NCBI RefSeq assembly: GCF_000738775.1
Contig: NZ_JPOC01000022.1
Coordinates: 1-64,000 of the forward strand
Origin: Prescottella defluvii
GTDB taxonomy: Bacteria > Actinomycetota > Actinomycetes > Mycobacteriales > Mycobacteriaceae
Direction: 5' to 3'
Length of the DNA: 64,000 bases
Shown: positions 37,440-46,350 of the stretch, piece after piece
Layout: each line of letters begins with the position of its first letter
Position numbering within the stretch: the stretch's first letter is position 1
Position numbers and translations under genes: made by a program
The notes under the pieces: model-generated
The model's database searches: none
What the model was told of the DNA's origin: nothing
Seen by the model: only the letters and a program-made list of their open reading frames with translations

Positions 37440-37859
37440 ATGTCGAATGTTCCTGCCCGCCGCCGGTCCGTCTTTCCCGATCTGACCGAGCTGTTCGACG
37501 CGTTCCCCGTCACGGGTTTCCGTCCCCCCTTCGGCGGCAACCTGATTCGAGTCGAGGACCGGGTCGACGAGGACAAGTACGTCCTGCGCGCCGAACTCCC
37601 GGGCCTGGACCCCGAGGACATCAAGGTCAACGTCGAGGACGGTCGACTGACGATCGAGGCCGAGCGGACCGAGGAGCGGTCGGAGAGCGGTCGGTCGGAG
37701 TTCTCGTACGGATCGTTCAACAGGTCGGTGTCCCTTCCGGCCGGCGCCGACGAGGACCAGGTCGAAGCAAGCTATGCGAAAGGGATCCTGGAGGTCACCG
37801 TGGCCTTGACGGCGACGGGAACCGGGGGCAGGAGCATCGACGTGAAATCCGCCGATTGA
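37440..37859 (+). CDS. Hsp20 / alpha-crystallin small heat shock protein
   Basis: 139 residues from ATG 37440 (AGGAG upstream; a GTG two codons earlier is possible). Alpha-crystallin domain: IRVEDRVDEDKYVLRAELPG, LDPEDIKVNVEDGRLTIEAE, ending with the A-x-x-x-G-(I/V)-L motif in ASYAKGILEVTV. Holdase chaperone; HspX (Acr), the hallmark DosR-regulated protein of mycobacteria, is the nearest functional analogue. A DosR-box-like site lies upstream. Confidence 0.93.
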   Translation: MSNVPARRRSVFPDLTELFDAFPVTGFRPPFGGNLIRVEDRVDEDKYVLRAELPGLDPEDIKVNVEDGRLTIEAERTEERSESGRSEFSYGSFNRSVSLPAGADEDQVEASYAKGILEVTVALTATGTGGRSIDVKSAD

Positions 37860-37881
37860 CCGATCCGCTGCGGACCGGCGG

Positions 37882-38316
37882 TCAGGTGGTGCCCCCGTCC
37901 TGGCGTTGCCGGGTGCCGAGCCCGGTCAGCGCCCGGACGAGTTCGAGCCGGGTAACCGTGCCGATCGGGGTGAATCCATCGACCACGGCCACGGCGACCG
38001 TGTCGGTGTCGGTCAGCGCGGCCGCGAGGTGGCCTATGTCGGTGTCGGCGCGCACCGCAACGACCGGCGTGCTCATCGCGTCGGCGACAGTGTCGGTGGT
38101 CGCGTCGCCTCCGGTCGAGCGTTCGACCGCGGCCAGGACCGCGCGAATCGGCTCGAGCAGGTGGGCGGCGGTGACCAGGCCGACGAGGTGACCCGCGGCG
38201 TCCACGACGTGGAGGGTGGCGCGGGGGTCGGTGCAGAGCAACCCGACCGCGTCGGCGAGCGAGGCATGCTCGCCCACCGTGACGACTCCCCGCTCCATGA
38301 TGTCGCCGGCACGCAT
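37882..38316 (-). CDS. Tandem CBS-domain protein
   Basis: 144 residues made of two CBS motifs: MRAGDIMERGVVTVGEHASL, LHVVDAAGHLVGLVTAAHLL, then VADAMSTPVVAVRADTDIGH and VVDGFTPIGTVTRLELV. Binds adenine nucleotides in most relatives. Stand-alone CBS proteins are part of the mycobacterial DosR regulon (Hrp1 type). It follows ppsA by four bases on the same strand and is probably co-transcribed from the ppsA promoter. Confidence 0.88.
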   Translation of the reverse strand: MRAGDIMERGVVTVGEHASLADAVGLLCTDPRATLHVVDAAGHLVGLVTAAHLLEPIRAVLAAVERSTGGDATTDTVADAMSTPVVAVRADTDIGHLAAALTDTDTVAVAVVDGFTPIGTVTRLELVRALTGLGTRQRQDGGTT

Positions 38317-38320
38317 CGAC

Positions 38321-40639
38321 TCATTCCTCGGTTCGGTCCGCGGCGCGGGCGTGATCGAGCAGGATGCGACGTTCGGCGGCCGCGATCACCCGACGGGTAC
38401 GGGTCGCCGAATCCGCAGTCACGGACACCGAGGTGATCCCCCTCCGCACGAGGTGCTCGGCGAGACCAGGGTCGGTGGAGACCGCCTGCCCGCACAGTGA
38501 CGTCGTCATCCCCGCCCGTCGGGCCCGGTCGATTATCCGGTCGATCGCATCGAGGACGGCCGGGTCCATTGTGTCGAACAGGTCCTTGCACACCTCGGAA
38601 TCGCGGTCGACGCCGAGCATCAACTGTGTGAGGTCGTTACTGCCGATCGACACCCCGTCGATGCCCAGTCCGGCGTACTCGGGGATCCAGTACGTCACCG
38701 ACGGGACCTCGGCCATGATCCAGCGGTGCATCCGACGATCGGCGCCCAGCGGATGCGCGTCGAGTTGGGCGAGGCAGTCCGCGAGTTCCCAGCGGGTGCG
38801 GACGAACGGGATCATCAGGTGCACGTTCGGCAACCGCCGCCGGACACGGTGCAGCACGTCGAGGTCGAGGGAGAACAGTTCGGGCTCGCGCACGTACCGG
38901 AAGCAGCCGCGATAGCCGATCATCGGATTGTCCTCGTCCGGCTCGATGTCACCGCCCTCGAGTTCCGCGAACTCGTTGGACCGCAGATCCACCGCCCGGT
39001 AGACGACCGGCCGGGGCGCGAACGCGGCGGCGATGTGCTCGACACCAGCGGACATCTCGTCGACGTACTCCTGTCGGCGGCCGGCGGCGATCATCGCCGC
39101 GGGGTGTTTGCCGCCGAGCGCGCCGGTGATCATGAACTCGGCGCGCAGTAGTCCGACGCCGTCCACGTCGGTGGCGGCGACGGACTCCGCGGCGTCGGGG
39201 GTCGCGAGGTTGACGTAGAGCGCCGTGGCGGTTGGCTCGTTCATCGCAGTGCTCGGGGCGCCGCGGGCCGGTGCGGAGGGTTCCGAACGGGCGGGATGCG
39301 GCGGGGCGCCGGCGAACACCGTCCCGCCGTCGCCGTCGACCGTGATCACGGTGCCGTCGCCGATGACCGTGGTGGCCTCGTGGGTGCCGACGACGACGGG
39401 CCGTCCGAGTTCGCGGCCGACGATCGCCGCATGGCACGTCACTCCGCCACCGTCGGTCACGATCGCCGCAGCGCGCCGGAGCACGGGCAGCCAGTCCGGG
39501 CGGGTCATCGGGGCGACGAGAATGTCGCCGTCCTCGAGTCGATTCGAATCCTCGAGGGCGGTGAGCACGCGTGCCGTTCCGGTCACGGTGCCGGGTCCGG
39601 CGCCGAGTCCGCGGACCAGGAGTGTGGCGGCACCGGTCGTGGTGTCCGCGGAAGCCGACGGCCGATCTCCGAGTGTGGTGATGGGACGCGTCTGGACGAG
39701 CCACACCCGACCGTCCTCGACCGCGAACTCGAGGTCCTGCGGCACCCCGTAGTGTTTCTCCACTGCCGCAGCAATTTTTGCGATCTCCCGCACCTGGGAG
39801 AGGCCGAGGACCTGGCGGGCACCCTCGTCGGGCGACAGGTCGACCCGCTCATCGCCGTGGCGGCCGGGGCGGATCGCGAACGCCTGTACCCCGATGCGCT
39901 TGTCGATCAGCACGAAATCGTCCTTGGCGACGACGTAGGTGTCGGGCTCGACCTGGCCACCGACGATCACCTCGCCCAACCCGAGGGCAGCCTCCACGAC
40001 GACGCGATCCCGGTCACCGGTGCGAGGGTCGGCGGTGAACGCGACACCGGAGCGGTCGGAGCGGACCATGCGCTGCACGACGACCGCGATCGACGGTTCC
40101 TCCTCGTAGTTCCGCATGCTCCGATAGGTGAGAGCGCGTGGTGTCCACAGCGATGCCCAGCAGGCGAGTACCGCGTCGACGAGTGCCTCGTCTCCGACGA
40201 CGTCGGTGTAGCTCTCGTGGATTCCGGCGAACGATGTGTCGGCGGCGTCCTCAGCCGGGGCCGACGAGCGCACCGCGACAGGGACGTCGGGCCCGAGATC
40301 CCGGTAGGCGCGAGCGATCTCGGATCTCATGTCGTCGGGGAGCCGCACCCCGCGCACGAGGCCCTGCAGTTCCTCCGATGCACGGGTGAGATCGGCGTCG
40401 TCGATCGTGCGACGGAGAGTTGCGCCGCGGTCGGCGAGTTCGGTCCGGACACCGGCCGCGTCCATCGCGGCGAGATACGCCCGTTCGGTGATCGCGAACG
40501 CCGGTGGCACCGGAAATCCGGCGCGCACGAGTTCCCCCAGATTCGCGGCCTTGCCACCCACCGATGGGGCGTCGGCCGACCCGAGATCGTCGATCGACGC
40601 GGTCCACGGTTGCCCGACCGGGCCCGACTGAGTTGTCAT
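38321..40639 (-). CDS. ppsA: Phosphoenolpyruvate synthase
   Basis: 772 residues from ATG 40637-40639 (GAGGAGCGGAG upstream); a longer N-terminus to 40717 is not conserved-looking. Makes PEP from pyruvate with ATP giving AMP and phosphate. Domain order: ATP-binding (SVGGKAANLGELVRAGFPVP, VAVRSSAPAEDAADTSFAG), phosphohistidine (DGGGVTCHAAIVGRELGRPV, catalytic His), PEP/pyruvate TIM barrel (SIGSNDLTQLMLGVDRDS, SLCGQAV with the conserved Cys). It sits in the hypoxia block with a DosR-box-like site 72 bases upstream, suggesting a role in anaplerotic or gluconeogenic flux when oxygen falls. Confidence 0.93.
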   Translation of the reverse strand: MTTQSGPVGQPWTASIDDLGSADAPSVGGKAANLGELVRAGFPVPPAFAITERAYLAAMDAAGVRTELADRGATLRRTIDDADLTRASEELQGLVRGVRLPDDMRSEIARAYRDLGPDVPVAVRSSAPAEDAADTSFAGIHESYTDVVGDEALVDAVLACWASLWTPRALTYRSMRNYEEEPSIAVVVQRMVRSDRSGVAFTADPRTGDRDRVVVEAALGLGEVIVGGQVEPDTYVVAKDDFVLIDKRIGVQAFAIRPGRHGDERVDLSPDEGARQVLGLSQVREIAKIAAAVEKHYGVPQDLEFAVEDGRVWLVQTRPITTLGDRPSASADTTTGAATLLVRGLGAGPGTVTGTARVLTALEDSNRLEDGDILVAPMTRPDWLPVLRRAAAIVTDGGGVTCHAAIVGRELGRPVVVGTHEATTVIGDGTVITVDGDGGTVFAGAPPHPARSEPSAPARGAPSTAMNEPTATALYVNLATPDAAESVAATDVDGVGLLRAEFMITGALGGKHPAAMIAAGRRQEYVDEMSAGVEHIAAAFAPRPVVYRAVDLRSNEFAELEGGDIEPDEDNPMIGYRGCFRYVREPELFSLDLDVLHRVRRRLPNVHLMIPFVRTRWELADCLAQLDAHPLGADRRMHRWIMAEVPSVTYWIPEYAGLGIDGVSIGSNDLTQLMLGVDRDSEVCKDLFDTMDPAVLDAIDRIIDRARRAGMTTSLCGQAVSTDPGLAEHLVRRGITSVSVTADSATRTRRVIAAAERRILLDHARAADRTEE

Positions 40640-40710
40640 CTCCGCTCCTCGTGGTGGTGCGAGAGTCCTCTTCAGCAAACACCCGTCGACCGGACCCGTT
40701 CCAGGGCCCA

Positions 40711-40724
40711 AGGTCATCGGTCCT
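40711..40724 (-). promoter_or_regulatory. DosR-box-like site upstream of ppsA (weak)
   Basis: AGGTCATCGGTCCT, 8 of 14 matches to the DosR core, keeping the GG and GTCC halves, 72 bases before the ppsA ATG. The weakest of the four candidate sites. Confidence 0.35.
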
Positions 40725-40741
40725 GATCCCCCGGCATCCGA

Positions 40742-40888
40742 TCACCTGGGCGTCTGATGCCCTGTGTCAGGGCGGTCCTCCGAGAACACCACGCACGGAC
40801 GCCGCTGCCGGAACGCATACGCCATCGCGTCGGTCAACGAGACCGACGACCCGGCCAGGAGGAAGAGTTGGTCGGCAGGGGCGTCCAC
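40742..40888 (-). CDS. Possible 48-residue protein
   Basis: Frame from GTG 40886-40888 to TGA at 40742-40744; GAGAGGA lies seven bases upstream. The product reads like protein: DQLFLLAGSSVSLTDAMAYA, FRQRRPCVVFSEDR. It follows the universal stress gene by 25 bases on the same strand. I recognise no family; it could be a chance frame. Confidence 0.35.
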   Translation of the reverse strand: MDAPADQLFLLAGSSVSLTDAMAYAFRQRRPCVVFSEDRPDTGHQTPR

Positions 40889-40913
40889 GGGCGTGTCCTC
40901 TCGGTTCCGGCGG

Positions 40914-41804
40914 TCACGGTCGGACGATCATGAGTGGACAGTCGGCCGAGTGCAGCAGGACGGAACTGGTCGACCCGAGGAGCATTCCGGCGAAGCCTCC
41001 ACGCCCGTGCGAGCCGACCACCAGCAGTTCGGCGTCGGCGGCCCGGATCCGCAATTCCTCCGCAGCGTTGCCGCGGACGACCAGCGCAGTCACCTCGATC
41101 TCGGGGCGGCGCTCGCGCCATCCGGCGAGACACTCCGCCAGAACTGCCCGCTCGGCGACCTCGACCTCGTCCCACTGCAGATCGAGTTGGTCGTCGAACG
41201 CAGTGGAAAGCTCGAACGTCGACCACGTGTGGATCGCGAGCAGCCCGGATCCCCGCAGTGACGCCTCCCCGAACGCCGCGGCGAGTGCCGGCCCGGCGTT
41301 CTCCGTGCCGTCGACGCCGACTACGACGTAGCGGCCGCCGGATACCAGATGGGCCGGGCGTCGGATCACCACGACGGGACTGTGGGCGTGCGCGGCCAGG
41401 GCCACGGCCACCGACCCCGCCAGCACGCCCGTGACCCGGCCCAGACCCCTGCTGCCGACCACGACCATCCGTGCGGACGTCGACGCCTCGATCAGCGCCG
41501 GACGCGCGGGGCCGTCGAGAACCTCCGTGGCGATGTCGGTGATGTTCGTAGGGGTGTCAGTGGTCCGCGCGATCGCGGCCGCCTCCTCGAGGTTGGTGTG
41601 CGCGGCGCGGTCGCGGTCGGCGAAGTAGCTCGGCGGGAGCCGGACCCCGTCGCCGTACGGTGTGGGCGCGCCCAGCGCAGTCACGATGCGCAACGGGCAA
41701 TCGTGCAGCCCGGCGGTCCGCGCCGCCCAACTCACCGCGGCAAACGATGTGGACGATCCGTCGATTCCGACCACCACCGGGGCTTTCGTTCCGATTGTGT
41801 CCAC
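40914..41804 (-). CDS. Tandem universal stress protein
   Basis: 296 residues from GTG 41802-41804, chosen for GGAGG five bases upstream. Two USP domains: the first begins PVVVGIDGSSTSFAAVSWAA, the second RYVVVGVDGTENAGPALAAA. Each has the ATP-binding G-2x-G-9x-G(S/T) motif (VVGSRGLGRVTGVLAGSVAV; VVGSHGRGGFAGMLLGSTSS). Double-domain ATP-binding USPs are typical DosR-regulon members in mycobacteria. Divergent from dosR, with a DosR-box-like site between them. Confidence 0.93.
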   Translation of the reverse strand: MDTIGTKAPVVVGIDGSSTSFAAVSWAARTAGLHDCPLRIVTALGAPTPYGDGVRLPPSYFADRDRAAHTNLEEAAAIARTTDTPTNITDIATEVLDGPARPALIEASTSARMVVVGSRGLGRVTGVLAGSVAVALAAHAHSPVVVIRRPAHLVSGGRYVVVGVDGTENAGPALAAAFGEASLRGSGLLAIHTWSTFELSTAFDDQLDLQWDEVEVAERAVLAECLAGWRERRPEIEVTALVVRGNAAEELRIRAADAELLVVGSHGRGGFAGMLLGSTSSVLLHSADCPLMIVRP

Positions 41805-41862
41805 GGCGACCTCCACGCACCTCGCGTGCACCCATAGTCGCCGCGTGGGGCCCGCCGGGATA

Positions 41863-41876
41863 GGGCCGGAAGTCCT
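41863..41876. promoter_or_regulatory. DosR-box-like site between usp and dosR
   Basis: GGGCCGGAAGTCCT, 10 of 14 matches to the DosR core, 59 bases upstream of the usp start and 65 bases upstream of the dosR start, so it could serve both (autoregulation). Confidence 0.55.
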
Positions 41877-41941
41877 GCCACGGCCCGCGGCCCGCGGATC
41901 GTCGTACGATCGGACGGGTATGCACCTGGGAGGTGCCGAGA

Positions 41942-42580
41942 ATGCTGACCGTGTTCATCGTGGACGATCACGAGGTCGTGCGCCGCGGACTCGCCGAACT
42001 GCTCGAGACGGACGACGGCATACAAGTGGTGGGGCAGGCAGAGAACCGCTCGCAGGCCCTCGCACGGATACCTGCACTGCGGCCGGATGTGGTGCTGCTC
42101 GACGTGCGTCTACCGGACGGCAACGGAATCGACGTCTGCCGTCAACTGCGCACCGGGCTTCCCGATCTGCGGTGCCTGATCGTCACCGCCTTCCACGACG
42201 AGCGCGCGATACAGGACGCCGCCGCTGCGGGCGCAAAGGGCTACGTGGTCAAGGACATTCGCGGAATGCAACTCATCGAGGCGGTCCGGGAAGTCGGAGC
42301 GGGCCGCACCCTGCCACTGCCTGCGGGAACCACGCCGCGACCTCGCCGTCGACGCACCCCGATCCCGGAGGACCTCACCGCACAGGAACAGCGGCTACTC
42401 ACCCTGCTCGGGGAGGGTCTCACCAATCGACAGATCGCGGCGCGCATGTTCCTGGCCGAGAAGACGGTCAAGAACTACGTCTCCCGACTACTGGGCAAGC
42501 TGGGTGTGGAGCGCCGAACCCAGGCCGCCGTGCTGGCCGCGCGATCGGGTGTGGCCGACGTGCGCCTGTCGCGTCCGTGA
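41942..42580 (+). CDS. dosR: DosR/DevR-type response regulator
   Basis: 212 residues from ATG 41942 (GGGAGG eight bases upstream). Receiver with D8/D9, phosphoacceptor D54 ([12 protein letters not shown]) and K104 (YVVKDI), the same positions as in Mycobacterium tuberculosis DosR. C-terminal Lux[24 protein letters not shown] and [20 protein letters not shown], nearly identical in pattern to DosR. Expected to control the hypoxia genes around it and to be phosphorylated by the GAF kinase at 35.6-37.3 kb. Confidence 0.93.
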   Translation: MLTVFIVDDHEVVRRGLAELLETDDGIQVVGQAENRSQALARIPALRPDVVLLDVRLPDGNGIDVCRQLRTGLPDLRCLIVTAFHDERAIQDAAAAGAKGYVVKDIRGMQLIEAVREVGAGRTLPLPAGTTPRPRRRRTPIPEDLTAQEQRLLTLLGEGLTNRQIAARMFLAEKTVKNYVSRLLGKLGVERRTQAAVLAARSGVADVRLSRP

Positions 42581-42599
42581 CGACGCCCGCTGTCCGAGT

Positions 42600-45224
42600 T
42601 CACGTCGGCGCGCGTGCGTGCCGGATCCGTTTACTCCCGTAGTCGGCCGCGATCAGCGCCGGCATACCGACGAGCGCAATCGCCCACCCCACGACCGACG
42701 GCGGCGATTGTCCGAGCACCGCGGCGACGGGGCCGACAGTCAGTAGCACGATCAGGATCGCGAACTCGGCGGCCACCGCCCACACCAGCATCCGGTTGGT
42801 CAGCCAGCCGATCTGCCACGGCGACCGGGTCGCGCTCCGGCAGGCGAAGGCATTCGCGATCTGGCCGAGCACGACCGCGGTGAATGCGCTCCCGGAGGCT
42901 GTGACGAGCACTCGACCGTCGGGCGCGCCGGCGCCCAAGTGCCAGCCCCCGAGCATGAGCACTGTCAGGAACGCCAGCATCTCGGTCAGCGACTCCACGG
43001 GGCCCAGCACCCCGAACACGCGGGTCAACAACGCGCGGTCCATGAGGTGGCGTCGCTCAGGACCGCGATCCATCACACCTGCGCTCGGTGGTTCCCCACC
43101 GAGCGCGAGAGCGGGCAGGAGGTCGGTGACGATGTCGAAGCACAGCACCTGCAGGACACCGATCGCGAGGGGAATGTGGCCACCCGACAATGCCCAGACG
43201 ACGAACGGCGTGAGCTCGGCGACGTTGGCCGTCAGGTGATAGGTGAGAAAGCGCCTGATGTTGGCGTAGGTCGCACGCCCCTGCTCGACGGCGGCAACGA
43301 TCGTGGAGAAGTCGTCGTCGAGCAGCACGAGGTCGGCGGCGGCGCGAGCGACGTCGGTGCCGCCCCGCCCCATCGCGACGCCGATGTCGGCCTCGCGCAG
43401 CGCGGGACCGTCGTTGACACCGTCGCCGGTCATCGCCACCACGTGACCCCGCGACTGGAGGGCGCGGGCAACGGCCAGCTTCTGTTCCGGCGACACCCTA
43501 CTGACGACGGCGCCGTCGCGGTCGAGCAGTTCGCCCAGTGCGGCGTCGTCGGCCGGGAGGTCGCGCCCCACGAGGACCTCGGCGTCACCCGTGGGATCGA
43601 CGAGACCGATTTCCCGCGCCACGGCCAGGGCCGTCGCGGGATGATCCCCGGTGAGCATGACGACCTTGATGTGGGCGCGTCGCGTCGCCTCGAGCGCTTC
43701 GGTCACCGTCGGCCGTGGCGGGTCCTCGATCGCGAACAGCCCGAGCAGCGTCAGATCCCGCTCGGCGTCGGCAACCGACATCGGCGTGTCGGTGTCCGAG
43801 ATCGTCGAGGTACCGGGAAGGTTCCTCTCGGCTACCGCCAGCACTCGCAGTCCCTGACCTGCCATCTCGTCGACGGTCCGGTGCGCGGACTCGAGCGTGG
43901 CCCGATCGGGTCCCGTGCACAGCGGGAGAACGGAGTCCGGCGCACCCTTGAGCATGAGCGTCCGGCCGGACACCACCGATTCACGGCGACGCCGAGGGTC
44001 GAAGACGTAGCGGCGGTCCGTCCGTGTGCGCACCGGGCCGGTCCCACCGCTCACCCGGCGCGCGAAGGCATCGATCGCTGCCTCCATCGGGTCACCGACC
44101 ACCGACCACGTCCCGTCGTGGAACGCGATCCCGCCCTGCGAGGCGGTGACCGCGGCCCGCCCCACCCGCTGTCCCGCGGCGCGTGCGGCGGCGGAACCGG
44201 CAACCTGCCCCGTCGGTTCGTATCCGTCGCCGGTGACGGTGACGGTTCCGACCGGGGTCCATGCCTGGACTACCGTCATCCGGTTCTGAGTGAGTGTGCC
44301 GGTCTTGTCGGTGCAGATCACCGTCGTCGACCCGAGTGTCTCCACGGCCTCGAGGTGCCGGACGAGGGCGTGCCGGTGGACCATTCGCTGGGCACCCATC
44401 GCCAACGACAGTGTCACGGTCGGCAGGAGTCCCTCCGGGACCAGGGCGACGGTCACACCGACCGCGAACAGGAAGCCGTTGTGGGCCGGAGAGCCGACCA
44501 GCAGCGACAGCCCGAAGAAGGCGCACCCGACGACGATCGCGAGCACGGCGATGATCCGCACGACGCGGTGAAGTTCGGCGGCGAGAGGGCTGCGGGGTCG
44601 GCGCACACCGGCGGTCAGCGACGCGATCCCGGCCAGCCGGGTGTCGTCGGCCGTCGCGATACAGACCGCGTCCCCACGTCCGGACACGACGTAGGTGCCC
44701 GCCGACACCCTGTCACCGCCCGCTGCGCGCACCGGTTCGCTCTCACCGGTGAGCGTCGATTCGTCGACCGCGAGATCGTCCGTGTCCAGCAGGCGGGCGT
44801 CGGCGGGTATCCGGTCGCCGCTCGCGAGCAGCATCACGTCACCGACGACTACGTCGGCCGCCTCCACGGTTCGGGGTTCACCGTCCCGACGAACTGTGAC
44901 CGCGGACGGCAACAGGTCCCGGAGCCGATCGGATGCCTTCTCCGCCCGTTCCTCCTGCACGAACGCGAAGATGCCGTTCACCAGGATCACCACGACGATC
45001 GCGATCGCCAACTGCGGCATTCCGGCGACGAGCGCGAGCACCGCTGCCACCCACAGCATCAGCGCGAAGAAGTGGGTCAACTCGGCCAGGAGTTTGCGCC
45101 AGGCAGGCACCGGTCGCACGGTCGGCAGAACATTCGGTCCGTCGGTGCGCAGGCGTGCGGCCGCAGCGGCGGACGACAGTCCCGCCGCCGCCTCGACGGG
45201 CTCGGTTGCCGAGGTGCGTGCCAC
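42600..45224 (-). CDS. P-type cation-transporting ATPase (CtpF-like)
   Basis: 874 residues from GTG 45222-45224. P2-type pump: actuator TGES at 159-162, PEGL in helix 4 (VALVPEGLLPTVTLSLAMGA), phosphorylated Asp D306 in CTDKTGTLTQNRM, hinge GDGVNDGPAL, and six C-terminal helices. Ion specificity cannot be read with certainty; Ca2+/Mn2+-type pumps are the nearest class. CtpF is in the mycobacterial DosR regulon. It follows pfkB by 20 bases and probably shares its promoter. Confidence 0.9.
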   Translation of the reverse strand: MARTSATEPVEAAAGLSSAAAAARLRTDGPNVLPTVRPVPAWRKLLAELTHFFALMLWVAAVLALVAGMPQLAIAIVVVILVNGIFAFVQEERAEKASDRLRDLLPSAVTVRRDGEPRTVEAADVVVGDVMLLASGDRIPADARLLDTDDLAVDESTLTGESEPVRAAGGDRVSAGTYVVSGRGDAVCIATADDTRLAGIASLTAGVRRPRSPLAAELHRVVRIIAVLAIVVGCAFFGLSLLVGSPAHNGFLFAVGVTVALVPEGLLPTVTLSLAMGAQRMVHRHALVRHLEAVETLGSTTVICTDKTGTLTQNRMTVVQAWTPVGTVTVTGDGYEPTGQVAGSAAARAAGQRVGRAAVTASQGGIAFHDGTWSVVGDPMEAAIDAFARRVSGGTGPVRTRTDRRYVFDPRRRRESVVSGRTLMLKGAPDSVLPLCTGPDRATLESAHRTVDEMAGQGLRVLAVAERNLPGTSTISDTDTPMSVADAERDLTLLGLFAIEDPPRPTVTEALEATRRAHIKVVMLTGDHPATALAVAREIGLVDPTGDAEVLVGRDLPADDAALGELLDRDGAVVSRVSPEQKLAVARALQSRGHVVAMTGDGVNDGPALREADIGVAMGRGGTDVARAAADLVLLDDDFSTIVAAVEQGRATYANIRRFLTYHLTANVAELTPFVVWALSGGHIPLAIGVLQVLCFDIVTDLLPALALGGEPPSAGVMDRGPERRHLMDRALLTRVFGVLGPVESLTEMLAFLTVLMLGGWHLGAGAPDGRVLVTASGSAFTAVVLGQIANAFACRSATRSPWQIGWLTNRMLVWAVAAEFAILIVLLTVGPVAAVLGQSPPSVVGWAIALVGMPALIAADYGSKRIRHARAPT

Positions 45225-45244
45225 CGATCCGCTCCGCCTCGCTC

Positions 45245-46204
45245 CTACGACTCCACCCGGTCGCCGTCCACTACGGTGGCGGGCGGGGCGCGGTGGTAGA
45301 GCATCTCGATCTCCTCGCGCCGGCACGGACGGGTGCCGGGCATCCTGAGCATCGCGGCGCCCGCGGCGATGCCGAACCGCACCGCGTCGTGCAGGGCCAG
45401 GTTCCGGACCAGTCCGACGGTGATGCCGGCAAGCATCGCGTCCCCGGCGCCGACTCCGCTGCGGACCGCGATCGGGATGGCGGCGAACCGGGCGGCCGAG
45501 TCGGCAGTGACCGCCAGGGCACCGCCCGCACCCATCGACAGCACCACCACCTCGCATCGCCCGGAGTCCACGAGCGCGCGGGCCGCACCGATCCGGGCGG
45601 ACTCGTCGACGAGGTCGTCCCCGCTCAGCTCCCGCAGTTCCCGGATGCTCGGCTTGAGGAGATACACACCGGATTCACTGCACTGCAACGATTTTCCCGA
45701 GGTGTCGAGCACACACCGCGCCCCGAGGTCGCGGGCAGTGCCGGCAACCCGATCGTAGAAGTCCGGTGAGATCCCCGGCGGCAGTGAACCACTCGCAACG
45801 ATGTACCGGGCGTCGCGGGCCACTTCCTCGAGCATCACCAGGCACTGTTCCTGCTCGGCGCGGGTCACCCGGGGGCCGGGGAGCACGAACCGATACTGCT
45901 CACCGGAACAGTCCTCGTCGACGGTGAAACTCTCCCGGGTCGCGCCCTCGATCGGGATGCGACGGGTCCACACCCCCTCCCGGTCCAGCAGTCCCCCGAG
46001 CACTCTGCCGGTGTCCGACCCGACCGGGAACACCGCGACCACCGACTCGCCCAGGACTCGCGCGATCCGGGCGACGTTGATGCCTCCGCCGCCGGGGTCG
46101 TAGCGGGGTCCGCTGCAGCGGATCTTGTCGGTCGGCCCGACACGCTCGGCGGTCGTCGAGATGTCGAGGGCCGGGTTCATGGTGAGCGTGACGATCGCCG
46201 GCAT
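45245..46204 (-). CDS. pfkB: PfkB-family sugar-phosphate kinase
   Basis: 319 residues. Ribokinase-fold 6-phosphofructokinase/1-phosphofructokinase type: IVTLTMNPALDISTTAERVG, YDPGGGGINVARIARVLGES, and the catalytic GVGAGDAMLAGITVGL with the base Asp. PfkB (Rv2029c) is a DosR-regulon gene in mycobacteria. First gene of the minus-strand pfkB-ATPase unit; divergent from the hydrogenase operon with a perfect DosR-type palindrome between. Confidence 0.9.
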   Translation of the reverse strand: MPAIVTLTMNPALDISTTAERVGPTDKIRCSGPRYDPGGGGINVARIARVLGESVVAVFPVGSDTGRVLGGLLDREGVWTRRIPIEGATRESFTVDEDCSGEQYRFVLPGPRVTRAEQEQCLVMLEEVARDARYIVASGSLPPGISPDFYDRVAGTARDLGARCVLDTSGKSLQCSESGVYLLKPSIRELRELSGDDLVDESARIGAARALVDSGRCEVVVLSMGAGGALAVTADSAARFAAIPIAVRSGVGAGDAMLAGITVGLVRNLALHDAVRFGIAAGAAMLRMPGTRPCRREEIEMLYHRAPPATVVDGDRVES

Positions 46205-46290
46205 CGTGGGGCGCCTCCCTCGGATCCGGGCCGTGGCGCGGCCGGGGCGCCCGCCCCCTCCGATCGTGGAGGGCAGGCAATTCCCGGTCC

Positions 46291-46306
46291 AGGGCCGAAC
46301 GGCCCT
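46291..46306. promoter_or_regulatory. DosR-type palindrome between pfkB and the hydrogenase operon
   Basis: AGGGCCGAACGGCCCT, a perfect inverted repeat around the central AA; the inner 14 bases match the DosR core at 10 positions. It is 87 bases from the pfkB start and 44 bases from the hydrogenase operon start, so it can serve both directions. Confidence 0.65.
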
Positions 46307-46350
46307 TCACACGACTCGGCCTACCTGCGCCAATGGACGAAAGGAGTGCC

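Noticed and set aside
39296-40726. Long plus-strand open frame opposite ppsA
   Set aside because: Low-complexity product and complete overlap with ppsA, whose motifs are intact.
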